Assembly (NCBI GenBank): GCA_963812945.1
Contig: CAWEXD010000008.1
Span: 868,001 to 932,000, forward strand
Source: DASRDR01 sp963812945 [NCBI: uncultured Candidatus Rokubacteria bacterium]
Lineage (GTDB): Bacteria; Methylomirabilota; Methylomirabilia; Rokubacteriales
Direction of reading: 5' to 3'
DNA length: 64,000 bases
Part shown: positions 8,366-17,027 of the stretch, one piece after another
How the letters are laid out: every line of letters starts with the position of its first letter
Position numbering within the stretch: the first letter of the stretch is position 1
The notes under the pieces: model-generated
The model's database searches: none
Told to the model about the DNA's origin: nothing
Seen by the model: only the letters and a program-made list of their open reading frames with translations
Position numbers and translations under genes: made by a program

Positions 8366-10444
8366 ATGCCGAAGAAGCGAGATGGTGTGAGCCGACGCCA
8401 ATTCATGCAGGACGCGGCCTTGCTCTCGGGAAGCCTGGCGGCCGCTGGGCTGCCCGGGACGACCTGGGCCCAGGGTACGGGGGGCCAGCCGGCCAAGCTG
8501 GGCGCCCAGCTCATCGGGAAGCTCGAGGGGCCGGAGCTGGTCCTCGATCCCGCGAAGTGGCCGAAGAAGTTCAACGAGGCCCCGATGCTGGCTGAGCTCG
8601 TGAAGGCCGGGAAGCTTCCGCCCGTGGAGAAGCGTTTGCCCGAGGAGCCGATGGTCGTCAAGCCGGTCCATTCCATCGGCCGGTACGGCGGGACCTGGCG
8701 TCGCGGCTTCACGGGGCCGGGGGACGTCGAGAACGGTAACCGCATCGTGTCCACGGACAAGATCCTGTTCTGGGACTACACGGGGACGAAGCACATGCCG
8801 TGCGTCGCCAAGGACTGGAAGGTGAGCGACGACGGCCGCGCGGTCACCATCACTCTCCGCAAGGGCATGAAGTGGTCCGACGGCCAGCCGTTCACCACCG
8901 ACGACTTCCTCTTCTGGTACCAGGACGTCTACCTCAACAAGGATATCCAGGCGACCCCGAACCCGGACTTCATGATCAGCGGGAAGCCCGGCACGATGCG
9001 GAAGATCGACGACGTGACGCTCGTCTTCGAGTTCCCGGATCCGAACTACCTCTTCCTCGACATCCTCGCCGGCAGCACGGGGATGGGCGGCGGCATGGCG
9101 TCGCAGACGTGGCTCGGACGGACGATGGGCGCCTACATGCCGGCGCACTATCTGAAGCAGTTCCTCCCCAAGTACGTCTCGAAGGACGAGCTGGACAAGA
9201 AGGTCAAGGAGTCCGGCCTCGACGGCTGGGTGACCCACCTGAAGAACCGCTGGGAGTGGCGCCTCAATCCCGACCTGCCCACGCTGACCCCCTGGAAGAC
9301 GGTCTCCCCCAACAACACCCCGAACTGGGTGCTCGAACGGAACCCGTACTACTTCGGGGTCGACACGCAGGGCAACCAGCTTCCCTACATCGACCGGATC
9401 AGCATGGGGCTGGCGGAGAACCTGGAGGTGCTGAACCTCCGGGCGATCGCCGGCCAGTACGACCTCCAGGAGCGCCACACCGCCATGGCCAAGCTGCCCG
9501 TCTTCCTCGAGAACCGGGACAAGGGCAACTACGACGTGCGTCTCGACCCCGCGCTCAACGGCTCGGACGCCACGCTCCAGGTCAACCACGCCTACGAGGC
9601 CGATCCCGAGATCGCGAAGTGGCTCCACAATCGCGACTTCCGGCGCGCGCTGTCGATGGGCATCGAGCGCGACCAGCTCAACGAGACCTTCTGGCTGGGG
9701 GTTGGCGTTCCCGGCTCGATCGCGCCGTCGGAGACGCTGCCGTACAGCCCTGGCGCCGAGTGGCGCAAGAAGTGGTCGATTCACGACCCGGCCCAGGCCA
9801 ACCAGCTGCTGGACAAGATCGGGCTGACGAAAAAGGACGCCGAGGGCTACCGCCTGCGGACGGACGGCAAGGGCCGGCTCCGGATCGAGCTCCAGACCTC
9901 CGCCGGCGCGTTCGTGCCCCACACGCAGATCGCGGAGATGATCAAGGAGCAGTGGAAGAAGATCGGGATCCAGGGGGACCCGAAGGAGATGGAACGGAGC
10001 CTCTTCTTCACGCGGATCTCCGCGAACGAGCACCAGATCGCGCTGTGGGCGAACGACGGCTCCGAAGTTCTCTACCTCTTCCCGCGTCACGCCCTCCCGG
10101 TGGATCCCGCCGAGTGCCTCATGGGTCACCCGATCGCGCGGTGGTACTCGACGAACGGGGCCCAAGGCAAGAAGCCACAGGATCCCCAGCTTCTCAAGGC
10201 CCTGGAGCTCTTCCGGACGGCCGGTGGCAAGAAGACCGAGGAGCGCTTCAAGATCGCCCAGGAGATCTTCAAGATCATCGTCGACGAGCAGTTCTCGATC
10301 GGCACCGTCGGCCAGTCTCCGGCGACGATGGGCGTGCGCATCGTCAGTCGCCGGATGGGGAACATCCCGTCGCGGCAGATCAACGCGCAGCATTGCCGGA
10401 CACCCTGCAGCTCGCACCCGGCAACCTTCTACTACAAGGCGTAG
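8366..10444 (+). CDS. ABC transporter substrate-binding protein, family 5 (peptide/opine type), Tat-exported
   Basis: A 692-residue SBP_bac_5 protein, the periplasmic receptor of the importer encoded downstream. It has a twin-arginine signal (SRRQFM) followed by a hydrophobic stretch and an AxA-like cleavage site (TWAQG). Family marks include the NGSDATLQVNHAYEADPEIAK region and FTTDDFLFWYQDV. It is longer than typical DppA (about 530 residues), closer to YejA-like receptors. The ATG was chosen over an overlapping GTG because GAGGAGG lies 6 nt upstream. The strong ribosome site and upstream promoter-like element make it the first gene of the operon. The ligand is not predictable; the preceding operon hints at guanidino or amino-acid conjugates. 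Confidence 0.92.
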   Translation: MPKKRDGVSRRQFMQDAALLSGSLAAAGLPGTTWAQGTGGQPAKLGAQLIGKLEGPELVLDPAKWPKKFNEAPMLAELVKAGKLPPVEKRLPEEPMVVKPVHSIGRYGGTWRRGFTGPGDVENGNRIVSTDKILFWDYTGTKHMPCVAKDWKVSDDGRAVTITLRKGMKWSDGQPFTTDDFLFWYQDVYLNKDIQATPNPDFMISGKPGTMRKIDDVTLVFEFPDPNYLFLDILAGSTGMGGGMASQTWLGRTMGAYMPAHYLKQFLPKYVSKDELDKKVKESGLDGWVTHLKNRWEWRLNPDLPTLTPWKTVSPNNTPNWVLERNPYYFGVDTQGNQLPYIDRISMGLAENLEVLNLRAIAGQYDLQERHTAMAKLPVFLENRDKGNYDVRLDPALNGSDATLQVNHAYEADPEIAKWLHNRDFRRALSMGIERDQLNETFWLGVGVPGSIAPSETLPYSPGAEWRKKWSIHDPAQANQLLDKIGLTKKDAEGYRLRTDGKGRLRIELQTSAGAFVPHTQIAEMIKEQWKKIGIQGDPKEMERSLFFTRISANEHQIALWANDGSEVLYLFPRHALPVDPAECLMGHPIARWYSTNGAQGKKPQDPQLLKALELFRTAGGKKTEERFKIAQEIFKIIVDEQFSIGTVGQSPATMGVRIVSRRMGNIPSRQINAQHCRTPCSSHPATFYYKA

Positions 10445-10545
10445 CCGGTGGCGGTCGTCTCCCGCCCTCTCCCCCGGCGTGGAGGGGAGGGCGGGGGACG
10501 CGCCTGCGATGCCGCGAGCCTCGCGCCGACCTCCCGTAGACTGAC

Positions 10546-11538
10546 GTGCTGGCATACCTGGTGCGCCGGCTGATCCTGGCGGCCCTGACCGTCTGGGCCG
10601 TGTCCGTGCTCGCCTTCGTCATCATCCAGCTGCCGCCCGGCGACTACATTACGTCCTACATCGCCCAGATGTCCGCGTCAGGGAGCTCCGTCTCCCAGCA
10701 GGACGCCGACGCGCTCCGCCACGAGTACGGCCTCGATCAACCGGTGTGGATCCAGTACCTCCGCTGGATGCGGATGGTCCTGCGCGGGAACTTCGGCATG
10801 GCGCTCGAGTGGCAACGGCCGGTCTCCGAGGTCATCGGGGACCGGCTGTGGCTCACGATGGTCGTGTCCGTCGCCGCCATCATCCTGACCTGGGGGCTGG
10901 CCCTGCCGATCGGGGTGTACTCCGCGGTGCGCCAGTACTCGGTCGGGGACTACGTGGCGACGTTCATCGGGTTCATCGGTCTCGCGGTGCCGAGCTTTCT
11001 CCTGGCCCTGGTCCTGATGTACATTGGCTTCAAGTACTTCAACGCCAGCATCGGGGGGCTCTTCTCGGACGAGTTCGTCGAGGCGCCCTGGAGCCTGGCC
11101 AAGACGTGGGACTTGCTGAAGCACCTGCCGCTGCCCGCGCTGATCCTGGGGCTGGCCGGCACCGCGCAGCTCATCCGGATCATGCGGGCGAACCTGCTCG
11201 ACGAGCTGCGGAAGCCGTACGTCATGACCGCCCGGGCGCGGGGCGTGTCCGAGCGCCGGGTGATCCTCAAGTACCCCGTGCGGGTCGCCCTCAACCCGTT
11301 CGCGAGCACTGTCGGCTACCTCCTGCCGTACGTCGTGTCCGGAAGTATCATCGTGTCCCTCGTCCTGAGTCTGCCGACCGTGGGGCCGCTCCTCCTGCGG
11401 TCGCTCGTCGCCCAGGACATGTTCCTGGCCGGCACCATCGTGCTCTTGCTTGGGGTTATGACCGTGGTTGGCACGTTCCTGTCCGACCTGCTCCTCATGT
11501 GGATCGATCCTCGGATCCGGATGGAAGGCAAGCGATAG
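10546..11538 (+). CDS. ABC transporter permease (DppB/OppB type)
   Basis: A 330-residue inner-membrane permease starting at GTG. It has the DppB plan: a first helix at residues 8-28, a periplasmic region (YGLDQPVWIQYLRW), then about five further helices. The cytoplasmic EAA-type loop MTARARGVSERRVILKYPVR docks on the ATPase. It lies about 100 nt after the binding-protein gene. It forms the channel with the next permease. Confidence 0.92.
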   Translation: MLAYLVRRLILAALTVWAVSVLAFVIIQLPPGDYITSYIAQMSASGSSVSQQDADALRHEYGLDQPVWIQYLRWMRMVLRGNFGMALEWQRPVSEVIGDRLWLTMVVSVAAIILTWGLALPIGVYSAVRQYSVGDYVATFIGFIGLAVPSFLLALVLMYIGFKYFNASIGGLFSDEFVEAPWSLAKTWDLLKHLPLPALILGLAGTAQLIRIMRANLLDELRKPYVMTARARGVSERRVILKYPVRVALNPFASTVGYLLPYVVSGSIIVSLVLSLPTVGPLLLRSLVAQDMFLAGTIVLLLGVMTVVGTFLSDLLLMWIDPRIRMEGKR

Positions 11539-12746
11539 CCGAGCTGCCGGTCCCACAGGCCCGGCGTGCCGGGGAGCCCGCCACCGACCCCGCTTTCGCG
11601 GGCGAGGGCGGCGGTGCCGTCGCCCCCGGGGTCGATCTCGCGATCGGCGAGGTGGCCGAGGAGCGCATCTCGGTCGCCAGCCAGTGGCAGCTCATGTGGT
11701 GGCGGTTCCGTCGCCACAAGCTGGCCATGGCGGCGACGGTGATCGTGGCGCTCTTCTACCTCGGCGTGATCTTCACGGAGTTCCTCGCGTACGCGCCGCC
11801 CACCGCGTCCGAGGCCCAGCGCTCGCTGCTTCCTCCGCAGCGGATCCGCTGGTTCGACGAGGGTCGGTTCTTCCCGCACGTCCTCGGGTTGAGTGGACAG
11901 CGGGATCCGGTCACGTTCAAGCGGGTGTACACCCCGGACCCCGCGAAGAAGATCCGGGTGCGCTTCTTCGTCCCCGGATTCGAGTATCGCTTCCTCGGGC
12001 TGGTGCCAGCGAGCCGCCATCTGATCGGGGTCGAGGATGCCCGGCCGGAGGAGACGCTGTTCCTCCTCGGCACGGACGAGCAGGGACGCGATCTCTGGTC
12101 GCGTCTGATGTTCGCGACCCGGACGTCTCTCACGATCGGCCTGGCGGGTGTGACCTTCTCCCTGATCCTGGGGGTCCTGCTGGGCGGCATCTCCGGTTTC
12201 TACGGGGGGGTGATCGATACCGTCATCCAGCGTGCCATCGAGATCCTCCGATCGATCCCGACCATTCCCTTGTGGATGGGCCTGGCGGCGGCGCTGCCGA
12301 ACGACTGGTCGGTGATCCAGGTCTACTTCGCCATTACGGTCATCATCTCGCTGATCGGCTGGACCGAGCTCGCCCGGGTGGTGCGCGGGCGGTTCCTCTC
12401 GCTTCGCGAGGAGGAGTTCGTGATGGCGGCGGAGCTCGCGGGATGCAGCCGCACGCGGATCATCGTGAGCCACCTCGTTCCGTCCTTCATGAGCCACATC
12501 ATCGCGGCGACCACGTTGGCCATCCCGGCCATGGTCATCAGCGAGACGTCGTTGTCCTTCCTCGGACTCGGGATGCGGCCACCCGCGATCAGCTGGGGTG
12601 TGCTGCTCCAGCAAGCGCAAAACGTTCAGGCGCTGGCCATCTCGCCCTGGCTCCTGCTGCCGGCGGCCCCCGTGATCCTGGTCATCATCGCGTTCAACTT
12701 CATGGGCGACGGGCTCCGCGACGCCGCCGACCCCTACGGCCACTAG
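11499..12746 (+). CDS. ABC transporter permease (DppC/OppC type, long form)
   Basis: The second channel subunit. After a cytoplasmic lead (SQWQLMWWRFRRHK) comes helix 1, a periplasmic insert of roughly 120 residues, then FLLGTDEQGRDLWSRL and five helices with the EAA loop MAAELAGCSRTRIIVSHLVP. The large insert makes it about 100 residues longer than DppC and resembles YejE-like permeases. The start is uncertain: GTG at 11499 overlaps the previous gene by 40 nt, and GTG at 11652 is an alternative that keeps the whole conserved region. Its stop is followed at once by a palindrome. Confidence 0.88.
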   Translation: MDRSSDPDGRQAIAELPVPQARRAGEPATDPAFAGEGGGAVAPGVDLAIGEVAEERISVASQWQLMWWRFRRHKLAMAATVIVALFYLGVIFTEFLAYAPPTASEAQRSLLPPQRIRWFDEGRFFPHVLGLSGQRDPVTFKRVYTPDPAKKIRVRFFVPGFEYRFLGLVPASRHLIGVEDARPEETLFLLGTDEQGRDLWSRLMFATRTSLTIGLAGVTFSLILGVLLGGISGFYGGVIDTVIQRAIEILRSIPTIPLWMGLAAALPNDWSVIQVYFAITVIISLIGWTELARVVRGRFLSLREEEFVMAAELAGCSRTRIIVSHLVPSFMSHIIAATTLAIPAMVISETSLSFLGLGMRPPAISWGVLLQQAQNVQALAISPWLLLPAAPVILVIIAFNFMGDGLRDAADPYGH

Positions 12747-12747
12747 C

Positions 12748-12826
12748 GGGGTCAGGCCCTGACTTTGATTCCGCCCCGAGCGCGCGCTTCCGAATCGCCC
12801 GAAAATCAAAGTCGGGGTCTGACCCC
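12748..12826. repeat. REP-like inverted repeat (GGGGTCAGAC family), copy 2
   Basis: Complementary 23-nt arms at 12748-12770 and 12804-12826 begin GGGGTCAGGC and end GTCTGACCCC, with a 33-nt loop. The element occupies nearly all of the space between the permease stop and the first conserved codons of the ATPase gene, so its stem could reduce or tune downstream expression within the importer operon. Confidence 0.82.
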
Positions 12827-12830
12827 GATT

Positions 12831-13886
12831 TTGAGTGCGCGGGACCTGCGGACGTACTTCTTCTCCGAGGAGGGCGTGGTCAAGGCGGTGGACGGGGCGA
12901 GCTTCGACCTCCACCCCGGGCGGACCCTCGGCATCGTGGGCGAGAGCGGGTGCGGGAAGAGCGTCACCGCGCGGTCGATCCTCCGGATCGTGGAGCGCCC
13001 CGGCCGGATCGTGAGCGGCGAGATCCACGTGCGCCGGCCGGGCGTCGACGGCCGGCCGGAGGAGTCGGTGGACGTGGTTCGCCTCGACCCCGAGGGCCGG
13101 GAGATGCGCCAGATCCGGGGCGGGGAGATCGGGCTCGTGTTCCAGGAGCCGATGACCTCGTTCAGCCCCGTGCACACCGTCGGAAACCAGATGATCGAGA
13201 CCATCCGGCTCCATCTCGGGCTGGACGCCCGCGCCGCGCGGGAGCGGGCCATCGACCTCCTGCGCCAGGTCGGGATCCCCAAGCCGGAGCGCCGCATCGA
13301 CGAGTACGCCTTCCAGCTGAGCGGGGGGCTCCGGCAGCGGGCGATGATCGCCACGGCGCTCGCGTGCGGGCCGCGGATCCTGATCGCGGACGAGCCGACC
13401 ACGGCGCTCGACGTGACGACCCAGGCGCAGATCCTCGACCTCCTGCGGCACCTCCAGACCCGGGAGCGCATGGCGATCATCCTGATCACCCACAACCTCG
13501 GCGTCGTCGCCGAGATGTGCGACGAGGTGGTCGTGATGTACCTCGGCCGGGTGGTCGAGCGCGGTCCCGTGGACGCCATCTTCCACGCGCCCCAGCACCC
13601 GTACACGCGGGCGCTCCTCCGCTCGATCCCGTCGATCCAGGCTCACGTCCGGACGAAGCTCCCGACCATCGCCGGGTCGATCCCGCACCCGCACAATCGC
13701 CCCCCCGGGTGCCCGTTCCACCCGCGCTGCGTGGAGTGGATCCGCGGCACCTGCGAGCGCCACGAGCCGGATCTCTTGCCGGTGGACGGCGAGGGCAACC
13801 GGGCGGTGAGCTGCTTTCTCCACCATCCGCCCGCGGCCCCCGGCGGGTCGTCGCCGGCGCCGGCCGGCGCGCGGACCCACGGGTGA
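12831..13886 (+). CDS. ABC transporter ATP-binding protein (DppD/OppD type)
   Basis: An ATPase of the peptide importer. It has Walker [10 protein letters not shown]-loop FQEPMTSF, signature LSGGLRQRA, Walker B ILIADEPT and switch His in ILITHNLG. The oligopeptide-specific C-terminal Cys/Pro motif is [10 protein letters not shown]. The start is unclear. TTG at 12831 begins exactly at the conserved [11 protein letters not shown], whereas TTG at 12765 would add 22 residues encoded by the palindrome, which look unrelated to the family. No good ribosome site precedes either, so translation may depend on coupling or on the hairpin. Confidence 0.9.
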   Translation: MSARDLRTYFFSEEGVVKAVDGASFDLHPGRTLGIVGESGCGKSVTARSILRIVERPGRIVSGEIHVRRPGVDGRPEESVDVVRLDPEGREMRQIRGGEIGLVFQEPMTSFSPVHTVGNQMIETIRLHLGLDARAARERAIDLLRQVGIPKPERRIDEYAFQLSGGLRQRAMIATALACGPRILIADEPTTALDVTTQAQILDLLRHLQTRERMAIILITHNLGVVAEMCDEVVVMYLGRVVERGPVDAIFHAPQHPYTRALLRSIPSIQAHVRTKLPTIAGSIPHPHNRPPGCPFHPRCVEWIRGTCERHEPDLLPVDGEGNRAVSCFLHHPPAAPGGSSPAPAGARTHG

Positions 13887-13914
13887 GCGGCCCGTCGGCC
13901 TGGAGACGCGCCCG

Positions 13915-14985
13915 GTGAGCGCCTCCGGACGCGCGGGAGTATCCGCCGTCGGCGAGCCCCAGGCGGCGGCATCCATGGACGGCCTCCTGCTCGACGTGCG
14001 GGGGCTCAGGAAGTTCTTCCCCATCCGGCGGGGCGTCCTCCGCCGGCTGGCGGGCCACGTCCGCGCCGTGGACGACGTGAGCTTCGAGCTGCGCCGCGGG
14101 GAGACGCTCTCGCTCGTCGGGGAGAGCGGCTGCGGGAAGACCACGACGGCCCGGTGCATCCTGCGGGCGATCACCCCGACCGCGGGGGAGATCCGCTTCC
14201 GCACCGCCGCGGGCCCGGTGGTCGACGTGGCGACCCTGCCCAAGCGCCGGCTGCGGCCGCTCCGGCGCGAGATGCAGATGATCTTCCAGGACCCGTTCTC
14301 CTCGCTGAACCCCCGGAAGACGCTCCACGACATCGTCGGGGAGCCGCTGCTCGTCAACGGCGTGGGCAATCGCCGCGAGCGCTCCGAGCGCGTGGCCGAG
14401 CTCCTGCGGCTGGTCGGGCTCCGGCCCGAGTACATGCGGCGCTTTCCGCACGCCTTCAGCGGCGGCCAGCGCCAGCGCATCGGCATCGCCCGGGCGCTTG
14501 CCCTCAACCCGAGCCTCGTGGTCGCGGACGAGCCGGTGTCGGCCCTCGACGTCTCGGTCCAGGCGCAGATCCTGAACCTGATGCTCGACCTGCAGAGCGA
14601 GCTCGGGCTGACGTACCTCTTCGTGGCCCACGACCTCTCGGTCGTCAAGCACGTGAGCGACCGGGTGGCGGTGATGTACGTCGGCCGGATCGTCGAGGTG
14701 GCCGACACGACGCGGCTCTTCACGACGCCGCGCCACCCGTACACGGAGGCCCTCCTGTCCGCGGTCCCGAAGCCAGACCCGCGGCTCCGGACGCAGCGCA
14801 TCGTGCTGGAGGGCGACGTGGCGGATCCGGCGAACCCGCCGCCGGGCTGCTACTTCCACCCTCGCTGCGCGTACGCGGTGGAGCGGTGCCGGACGGAGAC
14901 GCCGCGCCTCGAGGCGATCGGTCCCGGGCACATCGCCGCCTGCCACCGGGCGCGCGAGCTCGATCTTCGCGGCGTCGCCGTGTAG
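13915..14985 (+). CDS. ABC transporter ATP-binding protein (DppF/OppF type)
   Basis: The second ATPase of the importer, 356 residues. It has Walker [13 protein letters not shown], signature [11 protein letters not shown], Walker [13 protein letters not shown], switch AHDLSVV and C-terminal [13 protein letters not shown] at 13915 has GGAGA 8 nt upstream; ATG at 13975 (MDGLLLDV) would also keep the full domain. It pairs with the preceding ATPase and completes the five-gene importer. No regulator gene is visible in the operon. Confidence 0.92.
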   Translation: MSASGRAGVSAVGEPQAAASMDGLLLDVRGLRKFFPIRRGVLRRLAGHVRAVDDVSFELRRGETLSLVGESGCGKTTTARCILRAITPTAGEIRFRTAAGPVVDVATLPKRRLRPLRREMQMIFQDPFSSLNPRKTLHDIVGEPLLVNGVGNRRERSERVAELLRLVGLRPEYMRRFPHAFSGGQRQRIGIARALALNPSLVVADEPVSALDVSVQAQILNLMLDLQSELGLTYLFVAHDLSVVKHVSDRVAVMYVGRIVEVADTTRLFTTPRHPYTEALLSAVPKPDPRLRTQRIVLEGDVADPANPPPGCYFHPRCAYAVERCRTETPRLEAIGPGHIAACHRARELDLRGVAV

Positions 14986-15007
14986 TGGCGCGGGGCCTGG
15001 CCAGACC

Positions 15008-16375
15008 ATGTGGCGCGCCCGGTCGGACGCGGCCTTGCTCGCGAGCCTCGGCAACGGGCCACCGGCGGCGTTCGTCCTTGGCGGCGCGTCGGCTCTGGCC
15101 CTGGGGGTCGTTCGAAGCCTCGGCCGACGCGGGATTCCCACCGTCGCGCTGAGCGTCACCCCCGGCCCCTGGTCCTGGTCGCGATACTGCGCGTTCCACG
15201 CCGCGGCTGAGTCCGAACCCGACCTGCTGGACCGCCTGATGCGCGTCGGTCGCCGGTTGACCCAACGGGCGGTCATCGTGGCGACAGGGGATGCCGAGGT
15301 CCTGTTCTTGTCTCGGCACCGGGGTGAGCTCGCCAGGAGCTACGAGTTCGTCTTGCCTCAGCCGGCCCTCGTGGAACTGCTCTCGGACAAGAGATCGCAG
15401 TACCGATACGCGGCCAGCATCGGCGTCCCGATCCCGCGGACCTACTGCCCGGACGGCGCCGGGGACGTCGCACGAATTGCGCGGGCCATCCGCTTCCCGT
15501 GCGTCGTCAAGCCGGCACGCCCGGAGGTCTGGAGGGACCAGCGGGGGCGTGCCGGGCTCGGGCGCTGGATGAAGGCGATACAGGTCGAGACGCCCGACGA
15601 GCTGCGCGCCGTGTGCGAATGCATGCGCGGGCGCGGAGTGGATCCGCTGGTCCAGGAACGCATCGGGGGCGACGAGTCCCGGCTGTACTCCGTCTACGCA
15701 TGCCTCGACCGGAGCTCGGAGCCGCTGGCGATCTGCGTCATCCAGAAGCGGCGCCAGTGGCCCCCCCTCTATGGGAGCGGGAGCTACTCGGTGAGCTGCC
15801 GCCAGGATCGCGCGGTCGAGCTGGCGCTGGCGCTGCTGCGCCGGATCGGCTATCAGGGCGTCGCGAACCTGGAGTTCAAGCAGGACCCCGAGGACGGCGA
15901 GCTCAAGCTCATCGAGGTCAATGCCCGGTGCGGGGAGCGAGTTGCCCTGGCGGTCGCCGCGGGCGTGGACATTCCGTACATTACCTACAGAGACGTCCTG
16001 CGGGAGCCGGCCCTCCCGCGCCCGCCGTACAGGACGGGCGTGACCTGGATCAATGCGCTCAACGATTGCGCCGCGCTCGTGTGCCACTATCGACGGACCG
16101 AGCGACTCGGATTCTGGCGATGGGCTCGCGTGGCGCTCGCGGCGGAGAGCCACGCGTTCCATGCCTGGGACGATCCGATGCCCTGCCTGGAGAACCTCCT
16201 TAGAGTCGGCAGACGGGACGCGGTGCCCTTCTGGCTTCACATGCTGGGCCGTCGCCTCGGGGGGGCGGCGGGGCCGGTGCCGCGTCCTCCCAAGCCAGCG
16301 AGCGCGGCCGACGCGCCAGCGGAGGGCCAGGGGGCCGGTTCTGTCGCGCCAGTCCGGGCGCAGACTGGCCCGTAG
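15008..16375 (+). CDS. ATP-grasp carboxylate-amine ligase-like protein
   Basis: A 455-residue ATP-grasp enzyme of the COG3919 type. These join a carboxylate to an amine through an acyl-phosphate. The N-terminal pre-ATP-grasp fold shows FVLGGASALALGVVRSLGRRG. The ATP-binding lysine is in FPCVVKPA, and the metal-binding end of the fold is NLEFKQDPEDGELKLIEVNARCG (Glu and Asn ligands). The C-terminal extension beyond residue 400 is Pro/Ala-rich and probably disordered. Its TAG stop overlaps the next gene's GTG, so it is coupled to a GNAT acetyltransferase and an MFS exporter. The substrate is unknown; a dipeptide-like or aminoacyl product is a guess from context. Confidence 0.8.
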   Translation: MWRARSDAALLASLGNGPPAAFVLGGASALALGVVRSLGRRGIPTVALSVTPGPWSWSRYCAFHAAAESEPDLLDRLMRVGRRLTQRAVIVATGDAEVLFLSRHRGELARSYEFVLPQPALVELLSDKRSQYRYAASIGVPIPRTYCPDGAGDVARIARAIRFPCVVKPARPEVWRDQRGRAGLGRWMKAIQVETPDELRAVCECMRGRGVDPLVQERIGGDESRLYSVYACLDRSSEPLAICVIQKRRQWPPLYGSGSYSVSCRQDRAVELALALLRRIGYQGVANLEFKQDPEDGELKLIEVNARCGERVALAVAAGVDIPYITYRDVLREPALPRPPYRTGVTWINALNDCAALVCHYRRTERLGFWRWARVALAAESHAFHAWDDPMPCLENLLRVGRRDAVPFWLHMLGRRLGGAAGPVPRPPKPASAADAPAEGQGAGSVAPVRAQTGP

Positions 16376-17025
16376 TGCGGCCTCCCTCTCGGCGGGGCCG
16401 GCGGCCGAGCGAGGACGGACCGCCGGCGCTCGGGACCGGCCCGCGCGTCTTCATCCGGGCGCCACGCCTCCCGGACGCCGCCGCGCTCGCCGATCTGGCC
16501 CTCGCCAGCCGGCGTCTCCACCGGCCGTGGGTGCACCCGCCGGAGACCACCCGAGCTGTGGCGCGCTGGCTCCGAGCGGCCGGCCCGCGCCGTCTCCGGC
16601 TGCTCGTCTGCCGGCGCGAGGACGGCGCCATCGTGGGGGTCGTGAACCTGAACGAGATCGTTCGCGGCGCCTTCCACAGCGCCTATCTCGGCTACTACGG
16701 CTTCACCCCTCACGCGGGACAGGGCTACATGGCCGAGGGCCTCGGGCTGGTGCTGCGCCACGCGTTCCGGCGGATGGGCCTCCACCGCCTGGAGGCGAAC
16801 ATCCAGCCGGGCAACCGCGCCTCGCGGGCTCTCGTGCGGGGCCTCGGGTTCCGGCGCGAGGGCTTCTCGCCCCGCTACCTGAAGATCGGGGGGCGCTGGC
16901 GGGACCACGAGCGCTGGGCGATCGTGCGTGAGGCGTGGGCGACGCCGCCGTCGACGCGGCGCCGCGGCTCGCGCGAGGCGGCGGGCCACGCACCGCGTCG
17001 CGGGCCGGGCCGGAACGGACTCTAG
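16375..17025 (+). CDS. GNAT family N-acetyltransferase (RimJ/RimL-like)
   Basis: A 216-residue acetyl-CoA-dependent acetyltransferase. The GNAT order is visible: beta-strand pair GAIVGVVNLNEI, then YLGYYGFTPHAGQGYMAEGL, which carries the pyrophosphate-binding Q-x-x-G-x-G/A-like motif, and HRLEANIQPGNRASRALVRGLGFRREG, typical of RimJ/RimL proteins that acetylate N-terminal amines. GTG at 16375 overlaps the ligase stop (TAGTG), indicating translational coupling. The last 25 residues are Arg-rich and poorly conserved in type. In context it may acetylate the product of the ligase or protect the host from it; that is inference. Confidence 0.85.
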   Translation: MRPPSRRGRRPSEDGPPALGTGPRVFIRAPRLPDAAALADLALASRRLHRPWVHPPETTRAVARWLRAAGPRRLRLLVCRREDGAIVGVVNLNEIVRGAFHSAYLGYYGFTPHAGQGYMAEGLGLVLRHAFRRMGLHRLEANIQPGNRASRALVRGLGFRREGFSPRYLKIGGRWRDHERWAIVREAWATPPSTRRRGSREAAGHAPRRGPGRNGL

Positions 17026-17027
17026 AC

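Noticed and set aside
11316-14801. Antisense frames opposite the importer permease and ATPases
   Set aside because: The ABC genes have complete Walker and signature motifs on the plus strand, and the antisense products have none.
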